A stretch of 64,000 nt of DNA, taken from positions 62,001 through 126,000 of the forward strand of contig JAFZSA010000042.1 in assembly GCA_017619585.1 (NCBI GenBank), in the 5' to 3' direction. The first letter of the stretch is position 1. Every line of letters starts with the position of its first letter. The DNA is from Bacteroidaceae bacterium. Its GTDB lineage: Bacteria > Bacteroidota > Bacteroidia > Bacteroidales > Bacteroidaceae. The notes beneath the pieces were generated by a model. That model searched no databases, was not told the origin of the DNA, and was given only the letters and a program-made list of their open reading frames with translations. A program made the translations under genes and the position numbers. This document shows positions 1 through 8,225 of the stretch, piece by piece.

Positions 1-6
1 TTATTC

Positions 7-33
7 AACTTGATTGTGCGATGCAATCAAGTT
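7..33. terminator. Perfect 10-bp hairpin, probable terminator of an upstream gene
   Basis: AACTTGATTG and CAATCAAGTT form a perfect stem around a 7-nt loop at the very edge of the window. No long T run follows, so the terminator role is inferred. Confidence 0.45.
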
Positions 34-83
34 AAGAAAAATAGCATACAGAAATCATAGCAATTCGACAAATAGGCCAGAAA

Positions 84-138
84 TACCTAAGGAGTGCCTC
101 ATGTGTGCCTCAAGGTTACCTCAAGGTTTCCTCTATGT
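84..138. repeat. 11-bp tandem array, five units
   Basis: Five consecutive 11-mers in exact register (84, 95, 106, 117, 128), with cores TACCTAAGGAG, TGCCTCATGTG, TGCCTCAAGGT, TACCTCAAGGT and TTCCTCTATGT. The CCT core is kept in each unit. A smaller array of the same period follows at 190-222 (CACCAACGTCT, CATCTACGAGC, CATCTACGAGG). Confidence 0.8.
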
Positions 139-262
139 TCAGAAGCAAGAGATAGAATTGACATTTTATAGCGGCAATGTAGGAGCGTACACCAACGTCT
201 CATCTACGAGCCATCTACGAGGGCATAAACTTCTCTTTAATTATGTGTCGGCTATTATCTTC

Positions 263-394
263 AGTACTCCTGCCTGAAATACTCGAGTACTCACGTTGGA
301 GGACTGGAGTATTCTCGTTAAAGTACTGGAGTACTCTCGCAGGAGTACTGACCCTATCCATTGACTACGCCGAAAGTACTCTCGCTCGGGAATA
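263..394. repeat. 22-bp-period AGTACT array, six units
   Basis: Units start at 263, 285, 307, 329, 351 and 373. Four of them read close to GAGTACTCnCG, a short spacer, then AGTACTG. The unit at 351 is strongly diverged and the one at 373 is partial. The array ends about 18 bp before the -33 box of the next promoter, so it could be an operator. GAGTACTC is two inverted ACTC tetramers. Confidence 0.8.
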
Positions 395-443
395 AAAATA
401 AATGAATTTATTTTGTATTCCGCTCACTAATTCGTACCTTTGA
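388..443 (+). promoter_or_regulatory. Bacteroidota promoter inside a 56-bp conserved module
   Basis: TTTG (412-415), a 19-nt spacer and TACCTTTG (435-442) match the sigma-ABfr consensus. An inverted repeat AAATAAAT-GA-ATTTATTT lies just upstream and overlaps the -33 box. The whole 56 bp recurs in reverse complement at 40431-40486, upstream of the M24 peptidase, with only two mismatches. Confidence 0.85.
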
Positions 444-467
444 CGTGAAATTAGAGAATTGAACAAA

Positions 468-773
468 ATGGTTAAGCACATTATTCTCTGGACACTGAAT
501 CCAGAACTCTCTGAAGAGGAGAAAGAACAAGTAAAGAAAGGTATTAAAGAGGGACTGGAAGGCCTGAAAGGCAAAGTACCTGGCCTGACAGACATAGTAG
601 TGAACATCAGCGGACGACTGGCATCCAGCAACTGCGATGTGATGTTGGACTCTACACTGGAAAACGCCGAGGCACTGAAGGCATACGCTACACACCCAGC
701 CCACGTGGCTGTGGCAGACACAAAGGTACGCCCTTATACGGTGCAGCGTACCTGTCTGGACTTTGAGATTTAA
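468..773 (+). CDS. Dabb-family (stress-responsive A/B barrel) protein
   Basis: The product is a 101-residue cytoplasmic protein of the Dabb family: small dimeric ferredoxin-like barrels, often stress-induced and mostly of unknown activity. The family start VKHIILWTL, the charged helix after it (residues 18-36) and the late HPAHVAVADTKVRP segment are visible. I place the start at the ATG at 468. The frame extends only to a TTG at 459, and the TACCTTTG -7 box at 435-442 leaves an ordinary leader. It stands alone with its own promoter and converges on the channel gene, with only a few bases between the two stops. The enzymatic role is unknown. Confidence 0.85.
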   Translation: MVKHIILWTLNPELSEEEKEQVKKGIKEGLEGLKGKVPGLTDIVVNISGRLASSNCDVMLDSTLENAEALKAYATHPAHVAVADTKVRPYTVQRTCLDFEI

Positions 774-777
774 TCCC

Positions 778-1641
778 CTACTCTTTCACTTCCACCCCGC
801 AATGAGGACAGAAGTGAGCCTTCTGGGGTAAAGGACTGCCGCACTCCTTGCATTTTTGCTGGGGAGTTGCGGTTTTTCCATGGTCATGAACGAACTGGGC
901 ACTGACAATACCTGTGGGTACGGCCAGGATGGTATAGCCCATAAGCATGATAATGGCACTAAGGAAACGCCCCACGGGGGTGACAGGGGCAATGTCTCCA
1001 TACCCGACGGTGGTCATGGTTACAACAGCCCAATAGATACTGGTGGGAATGTCCGTAAAGGGCGTTCCCTCCACATTGCCCTCAGCCATATACATGAGGG
1101 TTCCCATGGAGATGACCATGATGACCATGAAAAGGAAAAAGACCATTATCTTGCGGCTACTGAGTATAAGGGAACGCAGGAGAAGGTCGCCTTCCTCGAG
1201 GAAGCTGAACAGTTTGAACACGCGGAACACCCTGATGAGACGGAAAGTACGCACCACCATCAGGTAACGTACAGGGCCGATTATCCATCCTACATACAGG
1301 GGCAACGTGCTGAGCAGGTCTATTATGCCAAAGAAACTGAAGGCATACTTACGCGGCTGAGGTGAACAATACAGACGAAGCAGGTATTCCAGGGTAAAGA
1401 AGAAGGTGAAGACATACTCCAGTACCGTGAAGATCTGCTTGGCAAGAAGAGGAATCCCCTTGGTACTCTCAACCACCACAATCAGGATACTTAACACTAT
1501 ACACCAGAGCAACGCCACATCAAAGGCCTTGCCTATGGGCGTGTCACTCTGGAAAATAGTAATGTAGAGACGACGACGCAAGGCATCGTTATGCATGAAA
1601 CGATGCCAGGCCTCGCGAACACAAGTAATAGGATTCTTCAT
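778..1641 (-). CDS. Voltage-gated-type potassium channel with C-terminal zinc ribbon
   Basis: A 287-residue inner-membrane ion channel of the six-transmembrane Kv type. S1 is near 38-59, S2 near 71-91, S3 near 100-120, a clear S4 with regularly spaced arginines (RTFRLIRVFRVFK, 131-143), S5 near 165-185, the pore helix, and the selectivity filter TVGYGD at 211-216, followed by S6. The filter predicts K+ selectivity, and the S4 charges predict voltage sensing. The tail has a short zinc ribbon with four cysteines (C264, C267, C278, C281), a plausible cytosolic metal- or redox-sensing knob. No partner gene lies nearby. Confidence 0.92.
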   Translation of the reverse strand: MKNPITCVREAWHRFMHNDALRRRLYITIFQSDTPIGKAFDVALLWCIVLSILIVVVESTKGIPLLAKQIFTVLEYVFTFFFTLEYLLRLYCSPQPRKYAFSFFGIIDLLSTLPLYVGWIIGPVRYLMVVRTFRLIRVFRVFKLFSFLEEGDLLLRSLILSSRKIMVFFLFMVIMVISMGTLMYMAEGNVEGTPFTDIPTSIYWAVVTMTTVGYGDIAPVTPVGRFLSAIIMLMGYTILAVPTGIVSAQFVHDHGKTATPQQKCKECGSPLPQKAHFCPHCGVEVKE

Positions 1642-1657
1642 ACTCTATTTAAATTTA

Positions 1658-1795
1658 GGGGCAAGGGGCAAGTGGTTAGGGGCAAGAGTAATGTTTTGCG
1701 GTTAGGGGTTAGGGGTTAGCGTAATTTTGAATTTTGAATTTTGAACTATTAGTGTATAACTATCCTCTTGCCCCTTGCTCCTCGCCCCTTGCTCC
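1658..1795. repeat. Cluster of four different heptamer tandem arrays
   Basis: The channel-nagA gap holds four 7-bp-period arrays in a row: GGGGCAA-type units (1658-1685), GGTTAGG (1700-1720), TTTTGAA (1725-1745) and TTGCYCC (1768-1795). The first and last are roughly inverted copies and could pair. A GC-rich palindrome (CTCCCCCTCGGGGGAG, about 1807-1822) follows. Confidence 0.85.
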
Positions 1796-1835
1796 AGAAT
1801 TAACACTCCCCCTCGGGGGAGTTGAAGAGGGGTCT

Positions 1836-3002
1836 CTATTTAAACAGCGAGTTCTCAATAATCTTACCCATCTGCCAAACGCAACGAACGCGGAGCTTCT
1901 CGTCGAGGACTACGATATCGGCATCCTTACCACGAGAGAGGGTACCCTTGCGTCCCTGAATGCCCATGATGTGGGCAGGCGTATCGGTAATCATCTTGAC
2001 AGCATCCTCGAGGGGCACATCTGCCTGCTGTACCATGGTGCGGATAAGACGGTCTGAGGTAGCACATGAACCTGCCAAAGCACCGGAACCGGTGAGCTTG
2101 CAGACACCGTCCTCGACATAGACGCGTGAGTCATAGGCCTTAGCATCCTTGGGAGCTGCTGCAGGGGCCAGGGCATCTGTGATAAGAGCCATACGCTCTA
2201 CACCCTTTACCTTGTAGGCCATACGCAGGATGGTAGGAGGAACATGTATTCCGTCAGCTACACACTCTATGGTCATATCATCAATCAAGTAGACACTCTC
2301 TACCGTTCCCTCGTACTTGTATCCCTGCTTGTTGTGGAAACCAGGCATGGCATTGTAGAAGTGGGTAACGTGAGTAAAGCCTACCTCAAAGGCCGAACGG
2401 ACATCGCTGTACTCGGCATTGGTATGGGCAATACTGGGAAGAACGCCCTTCTCGGCACAATACTTACCAAACTGCAAGGCTCCGGGCAGCTCGGGAGCAG
2501 CATCCCAGCGAGCCAGACAATCAGAGTGTTCCACTATGGGAATATACTCATTGGGATCCGGGTTCTTCAGCCAGTCGGGCTGCTGAGCACCTGCCTTGTT
2601 GGGATTGAGGTAATGACCCTCGAGGTGAAGACCCATGATAGGGCTGTCCTTCTCCTTCATCAGTTTGTTACAGGTCTCTACAGCTTTCTCTATCATAGGA
2701 ACAGTACTACTGCTCAATGTAGGGAAAATGCTGGTGGTTCCGTACTTGGCATGAGCAGCAACGGCTGTGCGGAAGGCTTCCTCTGTACCTTCCTGGAAGT
2801 CGGCTCCGCCGCCTCCGTGCACGTGCATTTCTATGAATCCGGGCACCACGTACATTCCCTTGACATCTATGAGCTCTGCTCCGATGACTGCCAGATCGCA
2901 GTTTGTGACTTCAAGTATCTTACCGTCGCGTAATATTACGCTACCATTCCTTAACCACCCCTGTGGGGTCAGTATTCGGCCATTGATGATTTGTGTTAAC
3001 AT
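1836..3002 (-). CDS. nagA: N-acetylglucosamine-6-phosphate deacetylase
   Basis: This cytosolic enzyme removes acetate from GlcNAc-6-phosphate to give glucosamine-6-phosphate, linking amino-sugar recycling to glycolysis and cell-wall synthesis. The 388-residue length is normal. The amidohydrolase metal motif HVH is at 60-62 in PGFIEMHVHGGGG. The metal and substrate segments GLHLEGHYLNP, AHTNAE and THFYNAMPG follow in order, then the catalytic-aspartate block LITDAL. It lies just downstream of glmM on the same strand, so both would handle hexosamine phosphates. The gap holds only a 7-bp array (3017-3044), and cotranscription is likely. Confidence 0.95.
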   Translation of the reverse strand: MLTQIINGRILTPQGWLRNGSVILRDGKILEVTNCDLAVIGAELIDVKGMYVVPGFIEMHVHGGGGADFQEGTEEAFRTAVAAHAKYGTTSIFPTLSSSTVPMIEKAVETCNKLMKEKDSPIMGLHLEGHYLNPNKAGAQQPDWLKNPDPNEYIPIVEHSDCLARWDAAPELPGALQFGKYCAEKGVLPSIAHTNAEYSDVRSAFEVGFTHVTHFYNAMPGFHNKQGYKYEGTVESVYLIDDMTIECVADGIHVPPTILRMAYKVKGVERMALITDALAPAAAPKDAKAYDSRVYVEDGVCKLTGSGALAGSCATSDRLIRTMVQQADVPLEDAVKMITDTPAHIMGIQGRKGTLSRGKDADIVVLDEKLRVRCVWQMGKIIENSLFK

Positions 3003-3016
3003 AGGTGTGCTTCTTT

Positions 3017-3044
3017 AATTCATAATTCTTAATTCATAATTCTT
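3017..3044. repeat. Heptamer array AATTCAT/AATTCTT
   Basis: Four 7-bp units alternate AATTCAT and AATTCTT between glmM and nagA. It is the same family type as the arrays at 4533-4560, 37623-37650 and 40066-40093. Confidence 0.85.
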
Positions 3045-3051
3045 AATTGAA

Positions 3052-4437
3052 TCAGACCATTTGGTAAACTACGTCCATGATCTTCTTGCCTATCTCGTCG
3101 GCAGCCTCCATGGTGCTGGCCTCGCTATAGACACGGATGATGGGCTCAGTATTGGACTTGCGCAGGTGAACCCACTTGTCGGGGAAGTCGATTTTAACAC
3201 CGTCTATATCATTTACCTCCTCGTTCTTGTAGAGTTCCTTTACCTTAGCCAGGATAGCATCTACATCGGTATCAGGAGTGAGGTCTATACGGTTCTTGGC
3301 AATGAAATAAGGAGGATAGGTGGCACGAAGCTCACTAGTCTTCATACCCTTCTTGGCCAGATAGGTAAGAATAAGGGCGATACCTACCAAGGCATCACGA
3401 CCGTAGTGGGCAGCAGGATAGATAACTCCGCCATTGCCCTCTCCACCGATAACGGCACCAGTCTCCTTCATCTTGGTAACAACATTCACCTCGCCAACGG
3501 CAGCGGCATTGTACTCACATCCGTACTTACGGGTTACATCGCGTAAGGCACGGGTACTGCTGAGGTTGCTGACGGTATTGCCAGGGGTGTGCTGCAGGAT
3601 GTAGTCGGCAACAGTAACAAGAGTATATTCCTCGCCATACATGGTGCCGTCCTCGCAGAACAGGGCCAAACGGTCAACATCGGGATCGACAACAAAACCG
3701 ATATCGTGACCGCCCTTCTGCATGAGAGCCTTAATGTCTGCAAGGTTCTTCTCCAGAGGTTCGGGATTGTGCTGGAAGTCGCCAGTGGGCTCGGTAAAGA
3801 GACCTGTAACGGTTTTCACACCCAACTGCTCAAAGAGTTTAGGAAGGATAACCCCACCTACGCTATTGACGCTATCAAAAGCAACACGGAAGTTGGCCTT
3901 CTTGATGGCTTCGGCATCCACAAGGTCGAGACCAAGCACCATATCTATGTGCTTCTGGTCGTAGGTGTCATCCTCGCGATAGCTACCCAGGTGGTCAACA
4001 TCGGCATATTCGAAGTCCTCTGCCTCGGCAATACGAAGCACCTCATTGCCCTCCTGCTTGTTCAGGAACTCGCCCTTCTCGTTCAGCAACTTCAGGGCAT
4101 TCCACATACGGGGGTTATGGCTGGCAGTAATGATGATACCACCACAGGCACCCTCCATGGTAACGGCAATCTCGGTGGTGGGAGTGGTAGCCAAGCCGAT
4201 GTTGACAACATCAAAGCCCATACCCATAAGGGTTCCACAGACAACATTCTTGACCATGGGACCTGAGATGCGGGCATCACGACCCACAACAATCTTATTA
4301 CTCTGTACCTTGGTGGTACGACGAATCAACGTAGCATAAGCCGATGTGAACTTAACAATATCAAGAGGATTGAGGGTGTCACCTGCACTACCTCCGATAG
4401 TTCCTCGGATTCCGGAAATGGATTTAATCAGTGTCAT
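3052..4437 (-). CDS. glmM: Phosphoglucosamine mutase (alpha-D-phosphohexomutase family)
   Basis: The enzyme interconverts glucosamine-6-phosphate and glucosamine-1-phosphate on the way to UDP-GlcNAc for peptidoglycan and lipid A. The 461-residue length fits. The phosphoserine loop TASHNP carries the catalytic serine near residue 106. The Mg2+ loop DPDVDRLA lies near 250. GEGNGGVIYP is the sugar-binding loop, and RKSNTEPIIRVYSEA near the end is the phosphate-binding loop. The N-terminal SGIRGTIG is typical. Its neighbour nagA supports the hexosamine role. Phosphomannomutase activity cannot be excluded from sequence alone, but the nagA pairing favours glmM. Confidence 0.9.
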   Translation of the reverse strand: MTLIKSISGIRGTIGGSAGDTLNPLDIVKFTSAYATLIRRTTKVQSNKIVVGRDARISGPMVKNVVCGTLMGMGFDVVNIGLATTPTTEIAVTMEGACGGIIITASHNPRMWNALKLLNEKGEFLNKQEGNEVLRIAEAEDFEYADVDHLGSYREDDTYDQKHIDMVLGLDLVDAEAIKKANFRVAFDSVNSVGGVILPKLFEQLGVKTVTGLFTEPTGDFQHNPEPLEKNLADIKALMQKGGHDIGFVVDPDVDRLALFCEDGTMYGEEYTLVTVADYILQHTPGNTVSNLSSTRALRDVTRKYGCEYNAAAVGEVNVVTKMKETGAVIGGEGNGGVIYPAAHYGRDALVGIALILTYLAKKGMKTSELRATYPPYFIAKNRIDLTPDTDVDAILAKVKELYKNEEVNDIDGVKIDFPDKWVHLRKSNTEPIIRVYSEASTMEAADEIGKKIMDVVYQMV

Positions 4438-4477
4438 ATCTTTTAATATAGGTTATTGGTTAGTGAATTATGTTCTT

Positions 4478-7400
4478 TTACTTGAGTAATACTTTCTTAC
4501 CGTTTACAATGTACACACCCTTCTTTAATTGAGAATTATGAATTGTGAATTGTGAATTAAATCTACGACCCGCAAGGTCGTAAATCTCTGCATCAGCCGG
4601 CAGATCACTTAAGGGCAGGATGCCTACTACCATAGGATCCAGGACGTGGATGTTTACACTACCAGAAATGCGACTGCCGTCAGTTGCTGTTGCCGTAACA
4701 ACGGCATCACCAACATTGCCTGGGACAACATTGCCCTGCTGGTCTACAGAAGCTATAGTAGCATCTGAAGTTGACCAGGTAATATCCTTCTCGGTAGCCA
4801 AGACTGGCAAAACGGTAGGAGTAAGAGTTGTCTGACTGCCCTGCATGATGGTAACATCAGATTCAGGGAATACAATGCTGCTGACATACGTCTTGGAAAA
4901 AGTGACGTTATATGATGCATCACCGACTTCTGCATGTGAGCCGTCAGTTGCTGCAACACGGATATTGCTCAGCGAGAAAGTGGAAGCATCCGCAAAAGCA
5001 GAGTCGGCATCTAAGATAAAGTAGAATGCCGCACCCGTCCGGTTAAGAAGGGAGGATTGAGTGGGAGAATAGACAATGAGCCTGATACCATCCTCGGTCT
5101 GCCCTACTCTGACAATGTGCGATTCTGAGACGATAGTACCTAACTGTACTGACTCTGGTTTGGCAGAAAGCTTGGGACCAAACTTTATGTCGGCCTGCCA
5201 TGCCGTAGCAGTCTGGGCTGCCGACAGTGTGACGGTAACCTTGCGCGTTCCGCCTGCCTTTATGTTTGTGTTGGAGGCATAGAGGCGAGCCGTAAAGGTC
5301 TCCTCCTTCTGCGGATTACCATCTATGTAATTGCGTATGGCTATCATATCATAGACATCAATGGCATTGTCATTGTTCATATCGGCCCTATAGAAAGAGA
5401 AGTCTGGATCTGTAGGATTCAGGATATAATCTGCCAACAGCGAGATATCCTCCTGCGTAACCATGCCGTCGTTGTTAATATCGCCCTTGAAATTACTCTT
5501 GTTATAATATGAGCCGTCTTCTGCCTTGTAAACGGTTAAATGAGAATTGTCCAAGACAGGATGTACATCCTTTCCTATATTCTGAAACCAGCAGACACCC
5601 TCTGTGGCACCCTTGTTCAGGTTATAACACAACTCGCCACTGGCGACAGATTCCATAGAGATAACGGTAGCCTGACCTTCAAAGGTACTGTAGCAATTAT
5701 CCAACGTAATACTGCCACGGACCATATCATTGCCCCATGCATACCCAGTGACTGTTCCTATATTCCAACAGTTCTGCACAACACCGTTATTGCCTATCCA
5801 GCCACAAACGGCAGCGCTTTCATAACCACCAGTGATGGTTCCGGTATTATAGCAATCAGAAATGAAGAACTCGCAGGATGAGTCCATATTGCAACCTATG
5901 ATGCCTGCCACATTCTGTGCCGTACCGGTAATATTCGCTTCGTTACCCACACATGAGATAGAAACAAGTCCTGAGCCGGAGCTAACACCAACGACTCCTA
6001 CATAAGCACCGCCAGTGATAGAGCTGCTGCTGTCCAGTACAAAATTCTTGATGGTGGCACCGCCCGTTACAGTTCCGAAGACACCAAAGCCGTTTTCTCC
6101 CTTGATATTGAGGTTAAGAATACGGTGAGACCTTCCATCGAAAGATCCACAATAGGGCTTAGCCTCAGTACCTATGGGGACATATTCAGCAGAATAAGCT
6201 GCCATGTCTATGTCGGCTGTAAGATAGGCATTAGACCCGTTGGCTCCCATGCTGACTGCATGCGCAAAGGCCATCAACTCCTCTGCATTGGAAATGTAAT
6301 AGGTGCTGTCCTTATAAACAGGAGCAGCCTTGTAATTAAGGAAGTTGTCTATCCATGCAACACGCTCACGGCAATACTTACGCACCACCTCCACCTCGGC
6401 CTCGTAACTACCATAGGCCTTTACATTCTGATGTACAGGGGTGTTCAAAATAGGCCAGCGGATAAAATTGAGCTTCTGGGATGCATCAAGCACCTGAGCC
6501 ATACTGTCAACATAGGCAACAAAAGACTCGGCGGTGAAGAGACCACAGTCACGGGCATCTGACCAGATATCAACAATTTGCTGTTTGGCAGCTTTGTCCG
6601 AAAGGATGCGGGAAACAAAGGACCTCATGTTGGGTGCCGCACTACCGCCAGTATAGGCCCAGTCAGACCGACCGTTAACAGGATAGATACGTTTGTCATT
6701 ATCGAATGCTAGGTCAAAATCCCAACATGGAGCAACTATGAATTGATCTTCCTCGCGGTTCTTGTACATATACGTACTCCAATACGTGTCCATATTGCCA
6801 GAGAACTCTCCAATGATAAAATGCTTCAGGAAACTCTCAAGGTCCAGTCGGCGACGGAAGCCCTCAGCGGGATCAGTATATTTGGACTTCCAGAGATCCG
6901 TCTCAAGCAAATTGAAATAATCCTTTATGTATTTGCTCTGTACAGTAGTAATCTCGTCAGAATCGGGAGACTTGATAGTAACAGGAATACCTCTGCCACT
7001 GGTAAACCATGAGGGCTCCTGATTGGCATAGGCATCAATCTCTATCAGATATCCACCTGTTATCAACGGATCTTCCTTATCATCTGGCGTCATCTCCACA
7101 ACAGGAACGCGATTGGGATCGACACTTATCTGATCGCAAAGCTGATAGCAACCTTTGTACTCACCGTTCATGATAACATCCACAGGCTGGCAATAAACAG
7201 TGTAGGGCATATTCAGGCGACGACTGATCTCGAAAGCCAGAATGTTTCGCATCAACGTCTTATCGCCATAGTTGTTGATAAGTGTCCACTTCTTGGCCTT
7301 AGCGGGACTCTCAAGAGAAGAACCTTTGAGCATATGATGACTCTTGCCATCGTTGAACTTGATACGCCATGGCTTCTTAGGGAAACCCCACGATGCATTT

Positions 7401-8086
7401 CCCCTACCCTTGGTTAGGATAGGATACTCCTGAATGCGGGTACCACCATCATAAGTGATAGTGATGTTGGCTTCTATCTCCGTGGTCTTACTTTGGGGAT
7501 CATTGCCACTATAGGTATGAATGCTAACAGTAGGCAGATTGGTTATCTGATAAAACTTACTGTCATCGCCCTCGCCTTCATAACCATAGAATTCCAACTC
7601 GCCTATGTTACAACGCACATCATTAGGACCAACATAACGGACATAACGGAATCCCCTGCTCACGTTAATATCCGCATAATCCAACTTGTTGGCTGTACCG
7701 CCTTCAGGAATCAAATAAAGGGGAACAGCATCTAGGAAGTCGGGGCTATTAGAACCCTCAAAGATACCCAACTGTACACGTTTAGGTTGGCTCTCGCGAG
7801 GACACCAACCCACTTTGGTTATTACATGGGGAGTACCCAAATCCAAGCCTACCCAAGTTCTGCTCCTATCATAAGACGCATAAAAAGTCTTGGTGTTTCC
7901 ATCAAAAGCACAGGCAGGCGTATTAACCGTGGTAGACGGGCTGACTGGATTTGTACTATAATCTACGCTGGTGGAACCGATGGGGGTTCCGGTTAACTTG
8001 TTTTCAGTCTGCTGAGCATTAACAGAAGCAGCAGAAAACAAAAGTATTACAAATGTTAGGAAATGATATGTATTAAGTTTACTCAT
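4478..8086 (-). CDS. Secreted CotH-domain protein with F5/8C, GLUG, dockerin, cohesin-like and Big_2 domains; T9SS tail
   Basis: A 1202-residue exported multidomain protein. A signal peptide ends near residue 24 (SAASVNAQ). Next come an F5/8 type C-like carbohydrate-binding sandwich (about 35-170), a CotH kinase-like domain (about 190-570; GRGNASWGFPKKPWRIKF, CWDFDLAFDND), GLUG-type repeats (about 600-830), and a type I dockerin with two calcium loops (GDINNDGMV and ADMNNDNAID). A cohesin-like beta-sandwich, a Big_2 Ig-like domain and a T9SS sorting tail (IYDLAGRRF ... KKGVYIVNGKKVLLK) complete it. A heptamer array (4533-4560) lies in frame inside the tail and encodes an insert absent from sibling tails. 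CotH kinases phosphorylate serines of spore-coat proteins in Bacillus; the role in Bacteroidota is unknown. Confidence 0.85.
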   Translation of the reverse strand: MSKLNTYHFLTFVILLFSAASVNAQQTENKLTGTPIGSTSVDYSTNPVSPSTTVNTPACAFDGNTKTFYASYDRSRTWVGLDLGTPHVITKVGWCPRESQPKRVQLGIFEGSNSPDFLDAVPLYLIPEGGTANKLDYADINVSRGFRYVRYVGPNDVRCNIGELEFYGYEGEGDDSKFYQITNLPTVSIHTYSGNDPQSKTTEIEANITITYDGGTRIQEYPILTKGRGNASWGFPKKPWRIKFNDGKSHHMLKGSSLESPAKAKKWTLINNYGDKTLMRNILAFEISRRLNMPYTVYCQPVDVIMNGEYKGCYQLCDQISVDPNRVPVVEMTPDDKEDPLITGGYLIEIDAYANQEPSWFTSGRGIPVTIKSPDSDEITTVQSKYIKDYFNLLETDLWKSKYTDPAEGFRRRLDLESFLKHFIIGEFSGNMDTYWSTYMYKNREEDQFIVAPCWDFDLAFDNDKRIYPVNGRSDWAYTGGSAAPNMRSFVSRILSDKAAKQQIVDIWSDARDCGLFTAESFVAYVDSMAQVLDASQKLNFIRWPILNTPVHQNVKAYGSYEAEVEVVRKYCRERVAWIDNFLNYKAAPVYKDSTYYISNAEELMAFAHAVSMGANGSNAYLTADIDMAAYSAEYVPIGTEAKPYCGSFDGRSHRILNLNIKGENGFGVFGTVTGGATIKNFVLDSSSSITGGAYVGVVGVSSGSGLVSISCVGNEANITGTAQNVAGIIGCNMDSSCEFFISDCYNTGTITGGYESAAVCGWIGNNGVVQNCWNIGTVTGYAWGNDMVRGSITLDNCYSTFEGQATVISMESVASGELCYNLNKGATEGVCWFQNIGKDVHPVLDNSHLTVYKAEDGSYYNKSNFKGDINNDGMVTQEDISLLADYILNPTDPDFSFYRADMNNDNAIDVYDMIAIRNYIDGNPQKEETFTARLYASNTNIKAGGTRKVTVTLSAAQTATAWQADIKFGPKLSAKPESVQLGTIVSESHIVRVGQTEDGIRLIVYSPTQSSLLNRTGAAFYFILDADSAFADASTFSLSNIRVAATDGSHAEVGDASYNVTFSKTYVSSIVFPESDVTIMQGSQTTLTPTVLPVLATEKDITWSTSDATIASVDQQGNVVPGNVGDAVVTATATDGSRISGSVNIHVLDPMVVGILPLSDLPADAEIYDLAGRRFNSQFTIHNSQLKKGVYIVNGKKVLLK
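4533..4560. repeat. In-frame heptamer array inside the CotH gene
   Basis: Four 7-bp units of GAATTAT/GAATTGT/GAATTAA type interrupt the T9SS tail coding region. On the gene strand they encode FNSQFTIHNSQ between RRF and KKGVYIV, where sibling tails run straight through. Confidence 0.85.
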
Positions 8087-8167
8087 CTTTCTATTTTGCC
8101 CATTTTAAGGGTATCAGTTGGCAAAAATAAACAAAAAAACTATATGATGGAAATAAATATCTATTTA

Positions 8168-8199
8168 TTTGCCACTGAATGCAAAAAGATGTAACTTTG
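8168..8199 (+). promoter_or_regulatory. Promoter of the CobW-family gene
   Basis: TTTG (8168-8171), 20 nt, TAACTTTG (8192-8199). A palindrome AAATAAAT-ATCT-ATTTATTT abuts the -33 box, as at 388-443. It lies about 27 nt before the start codon. Confidence 0.8.
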
Positions 8200-8225
8200 C
8201 ATTCCAAAATAAATAATTCAATCTC

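Larger units (their letters stand above)
1..467. other. Noncoding leader region with tandem arrays
   Basis: I see no credible gene here. A short open frame (14-277) runs through repeats and has no family features. The region holds a hairpin at 7-33, an 11-bp tandem array at 84-138, a second short 11-bp array at 190-222, a 22-bp-period AGTACT array at 263-394, and the promoter of the next gene at 412-442. Confidence 0.75.

Noticed and set aside
14..277. 87-codon open frame at the window start
   Set aside because: It runs through the 11-bp arrays, has no family features, and has no promoter.
263..394. AGTACT array considered as a CRISPR array
   Set aside because: Only six head-to-tail degenerate units, no unique spacers and no cas genes.
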